64,000 nt of DNA, taken from assembly GCF_003339505.1 (NCBI RefSeq), contig NZ_QPIW01000006.1, positions 124,001-188,000 on the forward strand. The letters are read 5' to 3'. Source of the stretch: Runella aurantiaca (GTDB lineage Bacteria; Bacteroidota; Bacteroidia; Cytophagales; Spirosomataceae). The notes beneath the pieces were generated by a model, which did no database searches, had not been told where the DNA came from, and saw nothing but the letters and a program-made list of their open reading frames with translations. Below are positions 35,325-44,718 of the stretch, piece by piece (within the stretch, counting starts at the first letter, position 1; every line of letters starts with the position of its first letter). Position numbers and translations under genes: made by a program.

Positions 35325-35999
35325 ATGAATCACGGACAAGAGTTTAGAAAGTACGCAGTTAAACATTTGGGTATGAGTGGCCTTACAGTAGATGGCTACG
35401 TAAATCATACCGTTGAAAACATGACACGCGCTATCATCGAAGAGCGCCCGATGAACTTCCGTGAGGTCGATGTTTTTTCTCGCCTCATGGCCGACCGTAT
35501 TATCTTTTTTGGAATGCCCGTTGACGACCAAATCGCCAACATTGTGGTAGCTCAATTATTATTTTTGGAATCAGCAGACCCTAAAAAAGATATTCTGATG
35601 TACATCAACAGCCCCGGCGGCTCAGTATACGCAGGGATGGGAATTTATGACACCATGCAGTACGTTCGTCCCGATGTAGCCACGGTTTGTACCAGCTTGG
35701 CGGCTTCGATGGGTGCGGTATTGTTGGCAGGTGGTGCGGCTGGCAAACGTGCGGCGCTTCCCCACGCCCGTATTATGATTCACCAACCTTCTGGCGGCGC
35801 TCAGGGTCAATCCGTTGACATCGAAATCACGGCGCGTGAAATCGTAAAATTACGTGAAGAACTTTACGAAATTCTGGCCAACCACACTGGTCAAACCATT
35901 CAGCAAATTGAGGCAGATTCTGACCGCGACAAATGGATGCGGGCCTTCGAAGCCAAAGAATACGGCTTAATCGACGAGGTACTGACCAGAGAAAAGTAG
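35325..35999 (+). CDS. clpP: ATP-dependent Clp protease proteolytic subunit
   Basis: ClpP, 224 residues, a serine protease that forms a tetradecameric chamber and degrades proteins delivered by ClpX or ClpA/C. Catalytic triad: S128 in [12 protein letters not shown]153 in IMIHQPSGG, and D202 in DSDRDKWM. The INSPGGSV loop near 95-101 and GAQGQSVDI near 158 are typical. The N-terminus (about 25 residues, with [10 protein letters not shown]) is the usual propeptide-like extension in Bacteroidetes. clpX is not adjacent. Confidence 0.96.
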   Translation: MNHGQEFRKYAVKHLGMSGLTVDGYVNHTVENMTRAIIEERPMNFREVDVFSRLMADRIIFFGMPVDDQIANIVVAQLLFLESADPKKDILMYINSPGGSVYAGMGIYDTMQYVRPDVATVCTSLAASMGAVLLAGGAAGKRAALPHARIMIHQPSGGAQGQSVDIEITAREIVKLREELYEILANHTGQTIQQIEADSDRDKWMRAFEAKEYGLIDEVLTREK

Positions 36000-36023
36000 C
36001 GGGGCCCGCCCGTGCGACAGTTT

Positions 36024-36120
36024 ACAGTAGGCAGTCTAAGTTCTTTTAAAAGGCAGTGCGAAAATCCGTACTGCCTTTTATTTTGAAAAATACTGCTTAC
36101 TGCCTACTGCCTACTCTGAA
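36024..36120. repeat. Word-repeat inverted repeat around the clpP terminator
   Basis: ACAGTAGGCAGT (36024-36035) is complementary to ACTGCCTACTG in the stretch 36090-36105. The right side repeats TGCCTACTGCCTACT. An inner hairpin AAAAGGCAGT (36048-36057) / ACTGCCTTTT (36070-36079) followed by T-rich sequence should terminate clpP. Confidence 0.65.
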
Positions 36121-36140
36121 CTGCTGACTACCTTTGTGCC

Positions 36141-37715
36141 ATGCATCAGAATTACCATTTTTTACGGCACTTGACCGAAGCCCTTCGTCAGGAAGCTACG
36201 GGTTTGAAGTTTATGGAATGTTTTAGTCAGGAAAAAGATGAGTTGGTCATCATTCTGGCACACGCTCGTGGCAAAAACAATTACTATCGTCCTTTTTTCA
36301 TTCGTGCCACGCTCCGCCCCGATTTTGCCTGCCTCAACTTTCCCGAAGACTTCAACCGCGCCCGTCAAAATAGCGCCGATTTGTTCGAAAATCTGTATGA
36401 TTTAGCCGTCATTGATGTACGTCAGTTCAAGAATGAGCGGGCTTTTGGGTTGGTTTTAGAGAATAATTACACTGTCGTTTTTAAATTATTCGGCAATCGT
36501 TCCAATGCCGTTGTGTTTCAGGGAGATGAGGTGATAGATTTATTTCACAACCGGCTCGTTTCCGACAATAACCTGCATTTATCAGAACTCGACCGGGAAA
36601 TCGACCAGACCTGGGAAGCCTACCAAGCCGCGAATTACGACCACCGCAAAGTGTTTCCTACGTTTGGCAAAGAAATCAATGCGTATTTAGCAGAGCAGTT
36701 CGACGCTATATCTGCCCAAGCTTCTGAGCAACGTTGGCAAATCATTCAGGAAACGTTAAATCTTCTCTCCCGCCCTGCGTTTAAAATCAGCCTGTGGCAT
36801 CATCAGCCCACGCTTACGCTCGTTGCGCTGGGCGAAGTAATGCGCGAACACAGCAGCGCCATTGCGGCACTCAATGATTTTTACACTACTTACAACCGCG
36901 TTGGGGTCATTGCCAAAGAAAAAGGGGACGCGCTCAAAATTTTGCAAAAACGCATTCAGCGAACCGAACATTACCTCGAAGAAGCTTTTCAGAAATTATT
37001 GGGCATTGACGGCGAGGTGAAAAACGAAGAAATCGGGCACATTTTGATGGCCAATCTTCACCAAATTCCCGAGCGCGCCGAGCGCGTGACACTGTTTGAT
37101 TTTTACCGAAATCAAGACATCGAAATTAAATTAAAACCCGACCTGACGCCCCAACGAAACGCAGAAACGTATTATCGAAAATCCAAAAACGAGCGCATTG
37201 AAATCGAAAAATTGCAGGAAAATATTGCCCTACGGGAAGGCGAATTGGAAGAACTCAAAAATCATGTCAGCACCATTGAAGAATTTGAATCACTTAAACT
37301 ATTGCGCAAATATTTAAAAACCAATAACCTCCTGAGCGACGCTCCCATTCTGTCACCTACTCAACTCTTCAAACATACCGAGTTTGAAGGCTACGTAATT
37401 TTGATTGGCAAAAACGCTAAAAACAACGACTTGCTGACCAAAAAATACGCCTACAAAGAAGACCTATGGCTCCACGCCCGCGACGTGGCAGGCTCGCACG
37501 TGGTGGTGAAATACAAAGCGGGCAAAAAATTCCCGAACAGCGTCATTGAACGAGCGGCACAAATCGCCGCGTGGTATTCCAAACGCCGCAACGAGACACT
37601 TTGCCCCGTCATTGTAACGCCCAAAAAGTATGTGCGCAAACCCAAAGGCTTGCCCGAAGGCGAGGTGATTCTGGACAAAGAGGAAGTCGTAATGATTGAA
37701 CCTAAAGGGATGTAG
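36141..37715 (+). CDS. NFACT family protein (RqcH/Rqc2-like)
   Basis: A 524-residue protein with the NFACT layout: N-terminal domain (about 1-200), a central helical coiled-coil region (about 240-400, with LKILQKRIQRTEHYLEEAFQ and a second long helix near 350-395), and a C-terminal NFACT-R domain (about 405-520) containing GKNAKNNDLLTKKYAYKEDLWLHARDVAGSHVVVKYKAGK. Relatives bind 50S-peptidyl-tRNA after ribosome splitting and add C-terminal Ala tails in ribosome quality control; older names call it fibronectin-binding. The N-terminus lacks the clear DNA-glycosylase-like Pro start. The stop overlaps the converging lacI-type gene by 14 bases. Confidence 0.88.
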   Translation: MHQNYHFLRHLTEALRQEATGLKFMECFSQEKDELVIILAHARGKNNYYRPFFIRATLRPDFACLNFPEDFNRARQNSADLFENLYDLAVIDVRQFKNERAFGLVLENNYTVVFKLFGNRSNAVVFQGDEVIDLFHNRLVSDNNLHLSELDREIDQTWEAYQAANYDHRKVFPTFGKEINAYLAEQFDAISAQASEQRWQIIQETLNLLSRPAFKISLWHHQPTLTLVALGEVMREHSSAIAALNDFYTTYNRVGVIAKEKGDALKILQKRIQRTEHYLEEAFQKLLGIDGEVKNEEIGHILMANLHQIPERAERVTLFDFYRNQDIEIKLKPDLTPQRNAETYYRKSKNERIEIEKLQENIALREGELEELKNHVSTIEEFESLKLLRKYLKTNNLLSDAPILSPTQLFKHTEFEGYVILIGKNAKNNDLLTKKYAYKEDLWLHARDVAGSHVVVKYKAGKKFPNSVIERAAQIAAWYSKRRNETLCPVIVTPKKYVRKPKGLPEGEVILDKEEVVMIEPKGM

Positions 37716-38865
37716 TTCGCAGGGAAGACTCCCGAATAATCAACTCGCCTTTGACTTTTTTTACAACTGGCTCAAACGTGTCTTTGTGGATGATGTTGTC
37801 AATCAACAAAGTGGCGGCGGTTTCGCCAACATTAAACGGAAAAAGGTGGAAAACCGTCAGAGATGGTTCAATCAGCGAAGCAATAAGTTCATCACCAAAA
37901 CCCACCACCGCAATTTGTTCTGGGATTTGGATTCTAAGCCTTTTCAGCTCCATAATCATATCAACCGCATTCGCGTAATGAACTGCAAAAATCCCGTCTG
38001 GTTTTTGGTCTAACTCCAACCAAGCTTTCAAGGCAAGTACCGGCTCACCTTTCTTAAAATTACTATGATAAATCAACTCTTCATCCAGCGGGATTCCGTA
38101 TTTGGCCAATGCTGCTTTGTAGCCATTCAGGCGGGTCGTGCTTATCAATAATTCCCGAGGCCCGGCACATACCGCAATCCTCCGGCACCCCTGCAAAATG
38201 AGGTGTTCGACCAAGGCAAAACTCCCGTCAAAATCTTCCTGAACCACTTTTGAGGTTTCGATGTCGTAACAAACCCGGTCGAAATGGACAATTGGCAACC
38301 CTTTTTTGAGTTGAAGTTTAATGTGTTCAAACGAGGTTGTTTCTTTAGAATGACTAATCAGTAATCCATCCACCCTACTAGCCACTAATGCCTGCACATT
38401 AAGGGTTTCAGTAGAGTGCGACTCGTTCGATTGGCAAATCATCACACGATAGCCCGCCCCGGTTGCCACTTTCTGAATACCTGCCAAGACTGCGGCAAAA
38501 AAAGGCCGCTCAATGTCGGGAATTACGACGCCGATGGTGTGGGTTTCGCCACGATGAAGGCTCTGTGCCAGCAGATTAGGCCGATAATCCATTTCGGTTG
38601 CTACCCGCAAAATCTCCAGACGCGTCTGCGGATTTATATCCGAGCTTCCATTCAACGCCCGCGACACCGTAGAGGGTGCCACCCCTAAAGCCTTGGCAAT
38701 GTCGACAATCGTAACTTGTCGAATGGGTTTATTTACACCCTTTTGAGGTAAATTCATGGTAAAATGAACCTCACAAGCCTTGCAATACAGTCGCTGCTGA
38801 CCTCTTATAAACCCCGATTTTATGACATTCTTATCGCTGCCGCATTTTTCACACAGTACCATCAA
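37702..38865 (-). CDS. LacI-family regulator with N-terminal IS1-InsA-like zinc ribbon
   Basis: A 387-residue transcription factor. Residues 1-36 form a zinc ribbon C5-x2-C8 ... C28-x2-C31 in the arrangement CEKCGS..VIKSGFIRGQQRLYCKAC, very like the InsA/transposase zinc-ribbon family. A LacI helix-turn-helix follows near 51-75 (VTIVDIAKALGVAPSTVSRALNG), the hinge has YRPNLLAQSL, and a periplasmic-binding-protein-like effector domain occupies about 110-385. It is divergent from the glucuronate-related genes, and the perfect palindrome CGAAAACGTTTTCG lies in the gap. It probably senses a sugar acid or oligosaccharide released from glucuronoxylan. Such a zinc-ribbon addition is unusual for LacI proteins. 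Confidence 0.9.
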   Translation of the reverse strand: MMVLCEKCGSDKNVIKSGFIRGQQRLYCKACEVHFTMNLPQKGVNKPIRQVTIVDIAKALGVAPSTVSRALNGSSDINPQTRLEILRVATEMDYRPNLLAQSLHRGETHTIGVVIPDIERPFFAAVLAGIQKVATGAGYRVMICQSNESHSTETLNVQALVASRVDGLLISHSKETTSFEHIKLQLKKGLPIVHFDRVCYDIETSKVVQEDFDGSFALVEHLILQGCRRIAVCAGPRELLISTTRLNGYKAALAKYGIPLDEELIYHSNFKKGEPVLALKAWLELDQKPDGIFAVHYANAVDMIMELKRLRIQIPEQIAVVGFGDELIASLIEPSLTVFHLFPFNVGETAATLLIDNIIHKDTFEPVVKKVKGELIIRESSLRTTSL

Positions 38866-38994
38866 AATTACATTTTTCCAAGTTTGTAAGTAAAATCAAT
38901 TTTCTTTAATCGAAAAATATAAACGTTTTCTTTTATACAATTTCACAAAAATATATAAAATATCTTATTTAATTATATCTATCGGTTGCGTTTC

Positions 38995-39008
38995 CGAAAA
39001 CGTTTTCG
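38995..39008. promoter_or_regulatory. LacI-type operator in the divergent gap
   Basis: CGAAAACGTTTTCG is a perfect 14-base palindrome with the central CG typical of LacI/GalR-family operators. A partial copy, AAACGTTTTC, lies at 38921-38930 on the regulator side. The palindrome is 17 bases upstream of the proposed -33 box of the sugar operon. Confidence 0.7.
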
Positions 39009-39024
39009 ATAGACTTTTTTAGTA

Positions 39025-39055
39025 TTTTAATCGAAAAAATTAGGTAATATCTTTG
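39025..39055 (+). promoter_or_regulatory. Promoter of the glucuronoxylan/glucuronate genes
   Basis: TTTT (39025-39028), 19 bases, TATCTTTG (39048-39055). The -7 box matches TAnnTTTG and the -33 box has one mismatch. A leader of about 180 bases precedes the start at 39245. The rest of the gap (38866-39244) is AT-rich with no further recognised feature. Confidence 0.55.
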
Positions 39056-39244
39056 AAATTCAGAGTTCTTAGTCTAACATTAACCATGTTTTGACCTTTA
39101 TCTTCCCTCACAATTTAAATACTTAGCAAGAAATCTAACTCAAAAATTGTACAATTTAAATACCCTGTTTCTAAATCAAAAACATAGTTATTTTAAAAGA
39201 CATTCATTTTCAACTTTTACGTTAAAAGTAACCTCAACCTTTCT

Positions 39245-40651
39245 ATGTCAAAAGAACCAAAAACCGCTGTTTCGCGAAGAGAATTTCTCTCGCTGACGGC
39301 CAAAGGCGCGGTAGCCTCCACCGTCATTGGCGTTCCGACCATTGTTCCAGCCTCCGTATTTGGCAAAAATGCACCCAGCAATAAAATCAACATCGGGCAA
39401 ATCGGCTGCGGGCGTATCGGCCGCGACCACGATATGGTCGGCACCCTCCAACACGACGTAGCACGCATGATTGCGGTCTGTGACCTTGACAAAAACCGCT
39501 TAGTGGACGGCAAAAAACTGGTAGAAGGCTATTACGCCAAAAAGACGGGCAACGCCAACTACGTAGACGCCAAAATGTACGATGACTACCGTGAGATGCT
39601 ACTTAATAAAGACATCGACGCTGTCATCATCAGTACCCCCGACCACTGGCATTCGCAGCCTGCCATCGAAGCCGCCCTCGCTGGCAAGGATGTTTATCTC
39701 CAAAAACCCACATCGCTGACCATTGCCGAAGGCCGGATGTTGAGCGATGTTGTCCAGAAAAAGGGCACAATTCTCCAAGTAGGAACACAGCAACGCTCTT
39801 CTACTCAATTCAGAATCGCGGCAGAACTGGTCCGCAACGGTCGCATCGGAAAGCTGCATACCGTCAAAGTAGGTCTTCCCGGCGACCCTTCAGGCCCTTC
39901 GGCCCCCACAATGCCCGTTCCCAAAGGCTTTAATTATGATATGTGGCTCGGCTCTACGCCCGAAATGCCTTATACCGAAATTGGCGTTCATCCACAGCAA
40001 GGCTACGGCCGCCCAGGTTGGCTGCGCCTCGAACAGTTTGGCGCGGGAATGATTACGGGTTGGGGACAACACCACTTTGACTCCGCCGCGTGGGGAATGG
40101 ACACCGAACTGACAGGGCCTATTTCGGTACAAGCCGTGGCTGAATTTCCAAAATCAGGTCTCTGGAATGTTCACGGCGACTTCATGGTCAAAGCCGAATA
40201 CGCCAACGGCATCACGATGTACACCAGCGGAGGTTTCCCCAACGGTATCCGTTACGAAGGAACCGAAGGTTGGATTTTTGTATCGCGTGGCGACTATGTG
40301 GCTTCGGCCAGCGACCCTGTTTCGAGAGCTAAGAGCAGTAAAGCCCTCGATGCCAGCGACCCTAAAATCCTCACGTCGGTCATCGGTGAAAATGAAATTC
40401 ATTTGTACAAAAGCGAAGAGCAACACGGCAACTGGCTCGAATGTATCAAAACGCGTAAACCGCCGATTTCACCCGTTGAGATTGGCCACCGCGCGTGCAG
40501 CGTATGTTTGGTAAGTCACATTGCCATGAAATTGCCCCGCAAATTGCAGTGGGACCCTAAAGCAGAACGTTTTGTCAACGACAGCGAGGCCAACGCCATG
40601 CTGAGCCGTCCCCAACGTAAGCCTTACGGTACGACAAATATTAAGATGTAA
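39245..40651 (+). CDS. Tat-exported Gfo/Idh/MocA-family oxidoreductase
   Basis: A 468-residue protein beginning with a twin-arginine signal (VSRREFLSL, then a hydrophobic stretch to about 38). The NAD-binding Rossmann domain starts IGQIGCGRIGRDH near 49-61. Further family landmarks are ISTPDHWHSQPAIEAALAGKDVYLQKP near 130-156 (catalytic Lys in the EKP-like motif, here QKP) and the C-terminal beta-sheet domain with WGQHHFDSAAWGMD near 275. Such exported members act on glycosides or sugar acids. First gene of the cluster; the substrate is probably a plant cell-wall sugar, inferred from neighbours. Confidence 0.88.
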   Translation: MSKEPKTAVSRREFLSLTAKGAVASTVIGVPTIVPASVFGKNAPSNKINIGQIGCGRIGRDHDMVGTLQHDVARMIAVCDLDKNRLVDGKKLVEGYYAKKTGNANYVDAKMYDDYREMLLNKDIDAVIISTPDHWHSQPAIEAALAGKDVYLQKPTSLTIAEGRMLSDVVQKKGTILQVGTQQRSSTQFRIAAELVRNGRIGKLHTVKVGLPGDPSGPSAPTMPVPKGFNYDMWLGSTPEMPYTEIGVHPQQGYGRPGWLRLEQFGAGMITGWGQHHFDSAAWGMDTELTGPISVQAVAEFPKSGLWNVHGDFMVKAEYANGITMYTSGGFPNGIRYEGTEGWIFVSRGDYVASASDPVSRAKSSKALDASDPKILTSVIGENEIHLYKSEEQHGNWLECIKTRKPPISPVEIGHRACSVCLVSHIAMKLPRKLQWDPKAERFVNDSEANAMLSRPQRKPYGTTNIKM

Positions 40652-40662
40652 TAAACATGGTG

Positions 40663-40726
40663 GCGGTTTCTCAAAACCGCGCATAAAAAATATTGAAAGT
40701 GGTAGCGGTTTCTCAAAACCGCTACC
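40663..40726. repeat. Two copies of a GCGGTTT-CTCA-AAACCGC palindrome
   Basis: GCGGTTTCTCAAAACCGC occurs at 40663-40680 and, with longer GGTA/TACC arms, at 40701-40726. They sit head to tail between the two oxidoreductase genes. Confidence 0.8.
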
Positions 40727-40741
40727 CTAACCCAATCACTC

Positions 40742-41899
40742 ATGAAGAATTCCGATAACCAACGACGCACATTTTTGAAAGAATCGGCCGCTGGCCTCAT
40801 GGCCCTTCCCCTGCTTTCCACCGATTCTTTCGGCCACATCAAAACTGAAAAAGTAGCTGCTTCGCCCATTATTCATTACGACACCCCACGCATTAAATTT
40901 GCGGTCATCGGCATGAACCACGGCCACATTTACGGACAAGTGGAAGCGGTTATCAGGGGCGGTGGGCAATTGGTTTCGTATTATGCCAAAGAGCCTGATT
41001 TGGTAGCGGCATTTGCCAAACGGCATCCCCAAGCCAAGCTCGCTTCGGGCGAAAAAGAAATTTTGGATGACAAATCCATCCAATTGGTGCTAAGCTCGGC
41101 CATTGCCAACGAGCGCGCCCCGCTAGGGGTTCGGGTCATGAAAAGTGGCAAGGATTTCATGTCAGACAAACCCGGCATTACGACCCTCGAACAGCTTGCT
41201 GAAGTACGGAAGGTCCAGAAACAAACGGGCCGCATTTACTCCATCATGTACAGTGAGCGCCTCGAAAACCGCGCGACCGTAAAAGCGGGAGAATTGGTCA
41301 AAGCAGGCGCCATTGGCAAAGTTATTCAGACCATCGGAATGGGGCCGCACCGCATGAATCCCAAAACGCGTCCTGAGTGGTTTTTTCATAAAGAGCAATT
41401 TGGGGGAATCATTTGTGACATTGGCTCTCACCAATTTGACCAATATTTGTTCTTCACCAACTCTACCCAAGCCGAAATCGTAGCCTCGCAGGTGGGCAAT
41501 ACGCACTACCCTCAATACCCTGATTTTGAAGACTTCGGCGATGTGATGCTTCGCGGCAACGGCGGCATGGGCTACATTCGGGTAGACTGGTTTACGCCCG
41601 ACGGACTCAAATCATGGGGCGACGGTCGCCTGACGATTTTGGGCACCGACGGCTTCATTGAAATTCGCAAAAACATCGACATTGGCGGGCGTGAAGGCGG
41701 CAATCACTTGTTTTTGACCGACCACAAAGAGACGCGCTACATTGACTGCACCCAACAGGAATTGCCTTATGGCCGTCAACTCGTCGACGATATTGTGAAC
41801 CGTACCGAAACCGCCATGCCGCAAGTCCATTGTTTGTTGGCAGCTGAATTATCTATCAAAGCACAGAAACAGGCACAGCAAATTCATTTGAAAGCGTAG
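40742..41899 (+). CDS. Second exported Gfo/Idh/MocA-family oxidoreductase
   Basis: A 385-residue protein with an export signal of Tat type (NQRRTFLKESAAGLMALPLL). The Rossmann start is IKFAVIGMNHGHIYGQVEA near 40-58. It has DFMSDKPGITTLEQLAEV near 138-155 and FGGIICDIGSHQFDQYLFF near 220-238, as in the family. It follows the first oxidoreductase by 90 bases and likely acts in the same sugar or sugar-acid pathway. The substrate is unknown. Confidence 0.85.
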   Translation: MKNSDNQRRTFLKESAAGLMALPLLSTDSFGHIKTEKVAASPIIHYDTPRIKFAVIGMNHGHIYGQVEAVIRGGGQLVSYYAKEPDLVAAFAKRHPQAKLASGEKEILDDKSIQLVLSSAIANERAPLGVRVMKSGKDFMSDKPGITTLEQLAEVRKVQKQTGRIYSIMYSERLENRATVKAGELVKAGAIGKVIQTIGMGPHRMNPKTRPEWFFHKEQFGGIICDIGSHQFDQYLFFTNSTQAEIVASQVGNTHYPQYPDFEDFGDVMLRGNGGMGYIRVDWFTPDGLKSWGDGRLTILGTDGFIEIRKNIDIGGREGGNHLFLTDHKETRYIDCTQQELPYGRQLVDDIVNRTETAMPQVHCLLAAELSIKAQKQAQQIHLKA

Positions 41900-41904
41900 G
41901 GGAA

Positions 41905-41969
41905 GGCCTTGCGTCTGCCCAATCTTGTACATCCATTAACTAATATTTGAGGCGGGCGGACGCAAGACC
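41905..41969. repeat. GC-rich inverted repeat between oxidoreductase and PmoA-like genes
   Basis: GGCCTTGCGTCTGCCC (41905-41920) is complementary with two mismatches to GGGCGGACGCAAGACC (41954-41969). The right arm can also fold alone: GGCGGG (41951-41956) with CCCGCC. It looks like a dispersed repeat rather than a terminator, as no T-run follows. Confidence 0.6.
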
Positions 41970-42018
41970 CGCCCCTACGGGTATGACAAAACAAATGATT
42001 TACACAATCCATTAATCC

Positions 42019-42915
42019 ATGTATTATTTTAAACGGATTTTCTTTTTCGCAGCCGTATTTTCAAGTATGGCAGGCCGAGCCCAAACAAAAATTACGGCTC
42101 AAAAGCTCAATTCCAAGATTGACATCACGATCAACAATAACTTTTTTACAAGCTACATTTTTTCGCAGGATGAAAAGTATCCTTTTTTCTACCCCCTCAA
42201 CGGGCCTTCCAACGCGAGCGTGACCTCCATGCGTAATGGAAATTATCCCCACCACAGCTCTTTATTTTTTGGTTGTGATAAAGTAAACGGTGGCAATTAT
42301 TGGCAGGAAGGGTTGGAAAAAGGACAAATCATTTCACTGCGTGCCGATATTACCCAATCAGGTGGCGAGAAGGTAGTCATTGAAAATGAGTGCATTTGGC
42401 GTCGGCCCGGGGCCAACGCACCAATCAAGGACTTTCGCACCATCACCATTACGGCACCTTCCAAAGACCTGTACCAAATTGATTTTGACGTCACCATGGA
42501 AACCCTCATAGATGTGACCATTTTGAAAACCAATCACTCGCTTTTCAGCGGGCGCATGGACCCCGATCTGGCGGTCATCAACGGCGGTACCATGATTAAT
42601 GCCGAAGGAAACCAAGCCGAAAAAGGAACGTTTGGCATCAAATCACCTTGGATAGACTGTTCGGGCAAAAGAGGCGACAAAGTGGAAGGCATGACCATTA
42701 TGCAGCACCCTTCCAACCCTTGGTATCCTTCGCCCTGGTTTACGCGCGATTATGGTTTCTTCTCACCAACGCCCATGTATTGGCCGCAGGATGACAAAGC
42801 AACGGTGATGAAAAAAGGAGAAAAGCTGGTATTGCGTTATAGAGTACTGGTTCATTCAGGCAACCACCAAACGGCCAATGTAGCACAGTTGTTTGAAAAA
42901 TATAAAGGAGAGTAA
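42019..42915 (+). CDS. Secreted PmoA-like (DUF6807) protein
   Basis: A 298-residue exported protein (signal peptide to about residue 21, SSMAGRAQ). The mature part contains YPFFYPLNGPSNASVTSMRNGNYPHHSSLFFGCDKVNGGNYW near 53-94, a hallmark of the PmoA-like/DUF6807 family (unrelated in function to methane mono-oxygenase despite the label). Histidines in PHHSS may bind metal or substrate. Members accompany Gfo/Idh/MocA and sugar-acid genes, as here. Biochemical role unknown. Confidence 0.82.
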   Translation: MYYFKRIFFFAAVFSSMAGRAQTKITAQKLNSKIDITINNNFFTSYIFSQDEKYPFFYPLNGPSNASVTSMRNGNYPHHSSLFFGCDKVNGGNYWQEGLEKGQIISLRADITQSGGEKVVIENECIWRRPGANAPIKDFRTITITAPSKDLYQIDFDVTMETLIDVTILKTNHSLFSGRMDPDLAVINGGTMINAEGNQAEKGTFGIKSPWIDCSGKRGDKVEGMTIMQHPSNPWYPSPWFTRDYGFFSPTPMYWPQDDKATVMKKGEKLVLRYRVLVHSGNHQTANVAQLFEKYKGE

Positions 42916-42997
42916 ATTTTTATTTAACCACAGATTTACACCGAGTTATGATTACCCTTTGTGAAACCGCTGCAGCCCTGTGTTAAAAAAATAACAA

Positions 42998-44218
42998 ATG
43001 ACATTTATTCAAACCATGCGTTGGTTTGGGCCAAACGACCCCGTTTCGTTGATGCACATTCGTCAGGCGGGATGTAAGGGCATTGTCACCGCCTTACATC
43101 AAATTCCGGTAGGAAACGTTTGGCCGATCGACGCCATCCAACAACGCATTCAACTTATTGAAGCAGACAATGACCGCTACACCCCGCTGACGTGGGAGGT
43201 GGTGGAAAGTCTGCCTGTGCACGAAGACATCAAAAAAGGCCTGCCGAGCCGGGAGCAATACATTGATAACTACAAAGTTTCATTGCGCAACTTAGCAGCC
43301 TGCGGCATCAAAACGGTGTGTTATAATTTTATGCCAGTACTGGATTGGTCACGGACCAACCTGTACTACGAAATGCCCGACGGCTCCTTGGCGCTGCGGT
43401 TCGTGTGGGAAGATTTTGCGGTGTTTGACCTTTGCATTCTCCAACGAGCCAATGCCGAAGCCGATTATACCCCCGAAGTACAGGAGGCTGCCAAGCGCAA
43501 GTTTGCCGCCATGACAGTGGAGGAAATCGCCACACTGCAAAATACGGTGCTGTTGGGCCTCCCAGGCTCCAATGAAGCCTTTGAATTGGCCACGTTTCAG
43601 GGATTACTGAATAATTATAAACACATCGGTGACAAAGAGTTGCGCGAGAATCTGTATTATTTTATTCAACAGGTAGCTCCCGTGGCCGAAGAAGTGGGCG
43701 TAAATCTCTGCATCCATCCCGACGACCCGCCAAAACCGCTTTTGGGCTTACCGCGAGTGGTTAGCACTGAGGCTGATCTGGCGCAATTGATGGATGCCTG
43801 CGAAGTGAGAGCCAACGGTATCACATTTTGCACCGGTTCATTGGGGGTACGTGCCGACAATGATCTGCCCAAAATGGTTGAGCGCTTCGGCGACCGAATT
43901 CATTTTGTGCATTTGCGAACAACCAAACGAGAACGGAATCCCCTGAATTTTCACGAAGCAGCGCATTTGGCGGGCGATGTAGACATGTACGAAGTGGTAA
44001 AAGCTTTTGTGCTGGAAGGAAAAAGAAGGCAGAAACAGGGGCAAAAGGACGCGATGATTCCGATGCGCCCCGACCACGGACATCAAATGCTGGACGATTT
44101 GCACAAAACAGGAAAAGATAAATCTTATCCGGGCTATTCGGCCATCGGGCGCTTAAAAGGTCTGGCCGAATTGCGGGGTTTGGAGCTTGCCATTGAAAAA
44201 GGCATGTCTGTTTTATGA
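42998..44218 (+). CDS. uxuA: Mannonate dehydratase
   Basis: UxuA, 406 residues, converts D-mannonate to 2-keto-3-deoxygluconate in the glucuronate pathway (cytoplasm, Mn2+/Fe2+). Motifs are MRWFGPNDPVSLMHIRQAG near 5-23, CYNFMPVLDWSRT near 108-120, LCIHPDDPPKPLLGLPRV near 238-255 (metal ligands) and FVHLRTTKRE near 304-313, with MRPDHGHQMLDD near 348-359. Length is typical. It is separated from the following alpha-glucuronidase by a RAYT and its repeats, which probably interrupted a formerly tighter operon. Confidence 0.95.
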   Translation: MTFIQTMRWFGPNDPVSLMHIRQAGCKGIVTALHQIPVGNVWPIDAIQQRIQLIEADNDRYTPLTWEVVESLPVHEDIKKGLPSREQYIDNYKVSLRNLAACGIKTVCYNFMPVLDWSRTNLYYEMPDGSLALRFVWEDFAVFDLCILQRANAEADYTPEVQEAAKRKFAAMTVEEIATLQNTVLLGLPGSNEAFELATFQGLLNNYKHIGDKELRENLYYFIQQVAPVAEEVGVNLCIHPDDPPKPLLGLPRVVSTEADLAQLMDACEVRANGITFCTGSLGVRADNDLPKMVERFGDRIHFVHLRTTKRERNPLNFHEAAHLAGDVDMYEVVKAFVLEGKRRQKQGQKDAMIPMRPDHGHQMLDDLHKTGKDKSYPGYSAIGRLKGLAELRGLELAIEKGMSVL

Positions 44219-44237
44219 ATTGCCTGTTTTGAATTGC

Positions 44238-44255
44238 CTCCAGCTTTAGCTGGAG
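44238..44255. repeat. REP palindrome upstream of the RAYT gene
   Basis: CTCCAGCTTTAGCTGGAG, preceded by GAATTGC. The same core recurs at 44752-44771 and 45001-45020 downstream of the transposase gene. Confidence 0.8.
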
Positions 44256-44271
44256 ATAAATAAATTAAATC

Positions 44272-44712
44272 ATGCCCTACATCAAAGTTTGGATTCATTT
44301 TGTGTGGTCAACCAAGCATAGAATTCCCTTTATGAAAACCCGCGAAATGCGGCAAACTATTTTTAACCATATCCGAGAAAACGCCAAAGAAAAAGGCATT
44401 TATATTGACTTTATCAATGGATACACTGACCATGTTCATTGCCTTATTTCCCTTGGCATTGACCAAAGCATGAGCAAAATCATGCAATTGCTCAAAGGAG
44501 AATCCTCTTTTTGGGTCAATAAAAATGGTATTTGTGAAGAAAAATTTGAGTGGCAGGATGAATATTTCGCCATTTCTGTCTCTGAATCCATTGTAGATAG
44601 GGTACGAAATTACATCAAAAGGCAGGAGGAACATCATCAAAAAAAGACCTATGCGCAGGAATATGATGAGTTGATTGAAAAATATGGATTTGAGAAATTC
44701 AGGGACACATAG
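44272..44712 (+). mobile_element. REP-associated tyrosine transposase (RAYT, Y1/IS200-like)
   Basis: A 146-residue HUH endonuclease. The metal-binding HUH motif is H54-V-H56 in TDHVHCLIS, and the catalytic tyrosine is Y114 in VRNYIKRQEEHH, with a Q four residues later as in Y1 transposases. A WSTKHRIPF block near 12-20 is typical of the IS200/IS605-related RAYT group. It nicks and rejoins single-stranded REP DNA. The gene is intact and single-copy in the window, with REP palindromes of the form CTCCAGC-TTTA-GCTGGAG on both sides. These, rather than insertion-sequence ends, mark it as a RAYT. Confidence 0.92.
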
Positions 44713-44718
44713 GATTTT

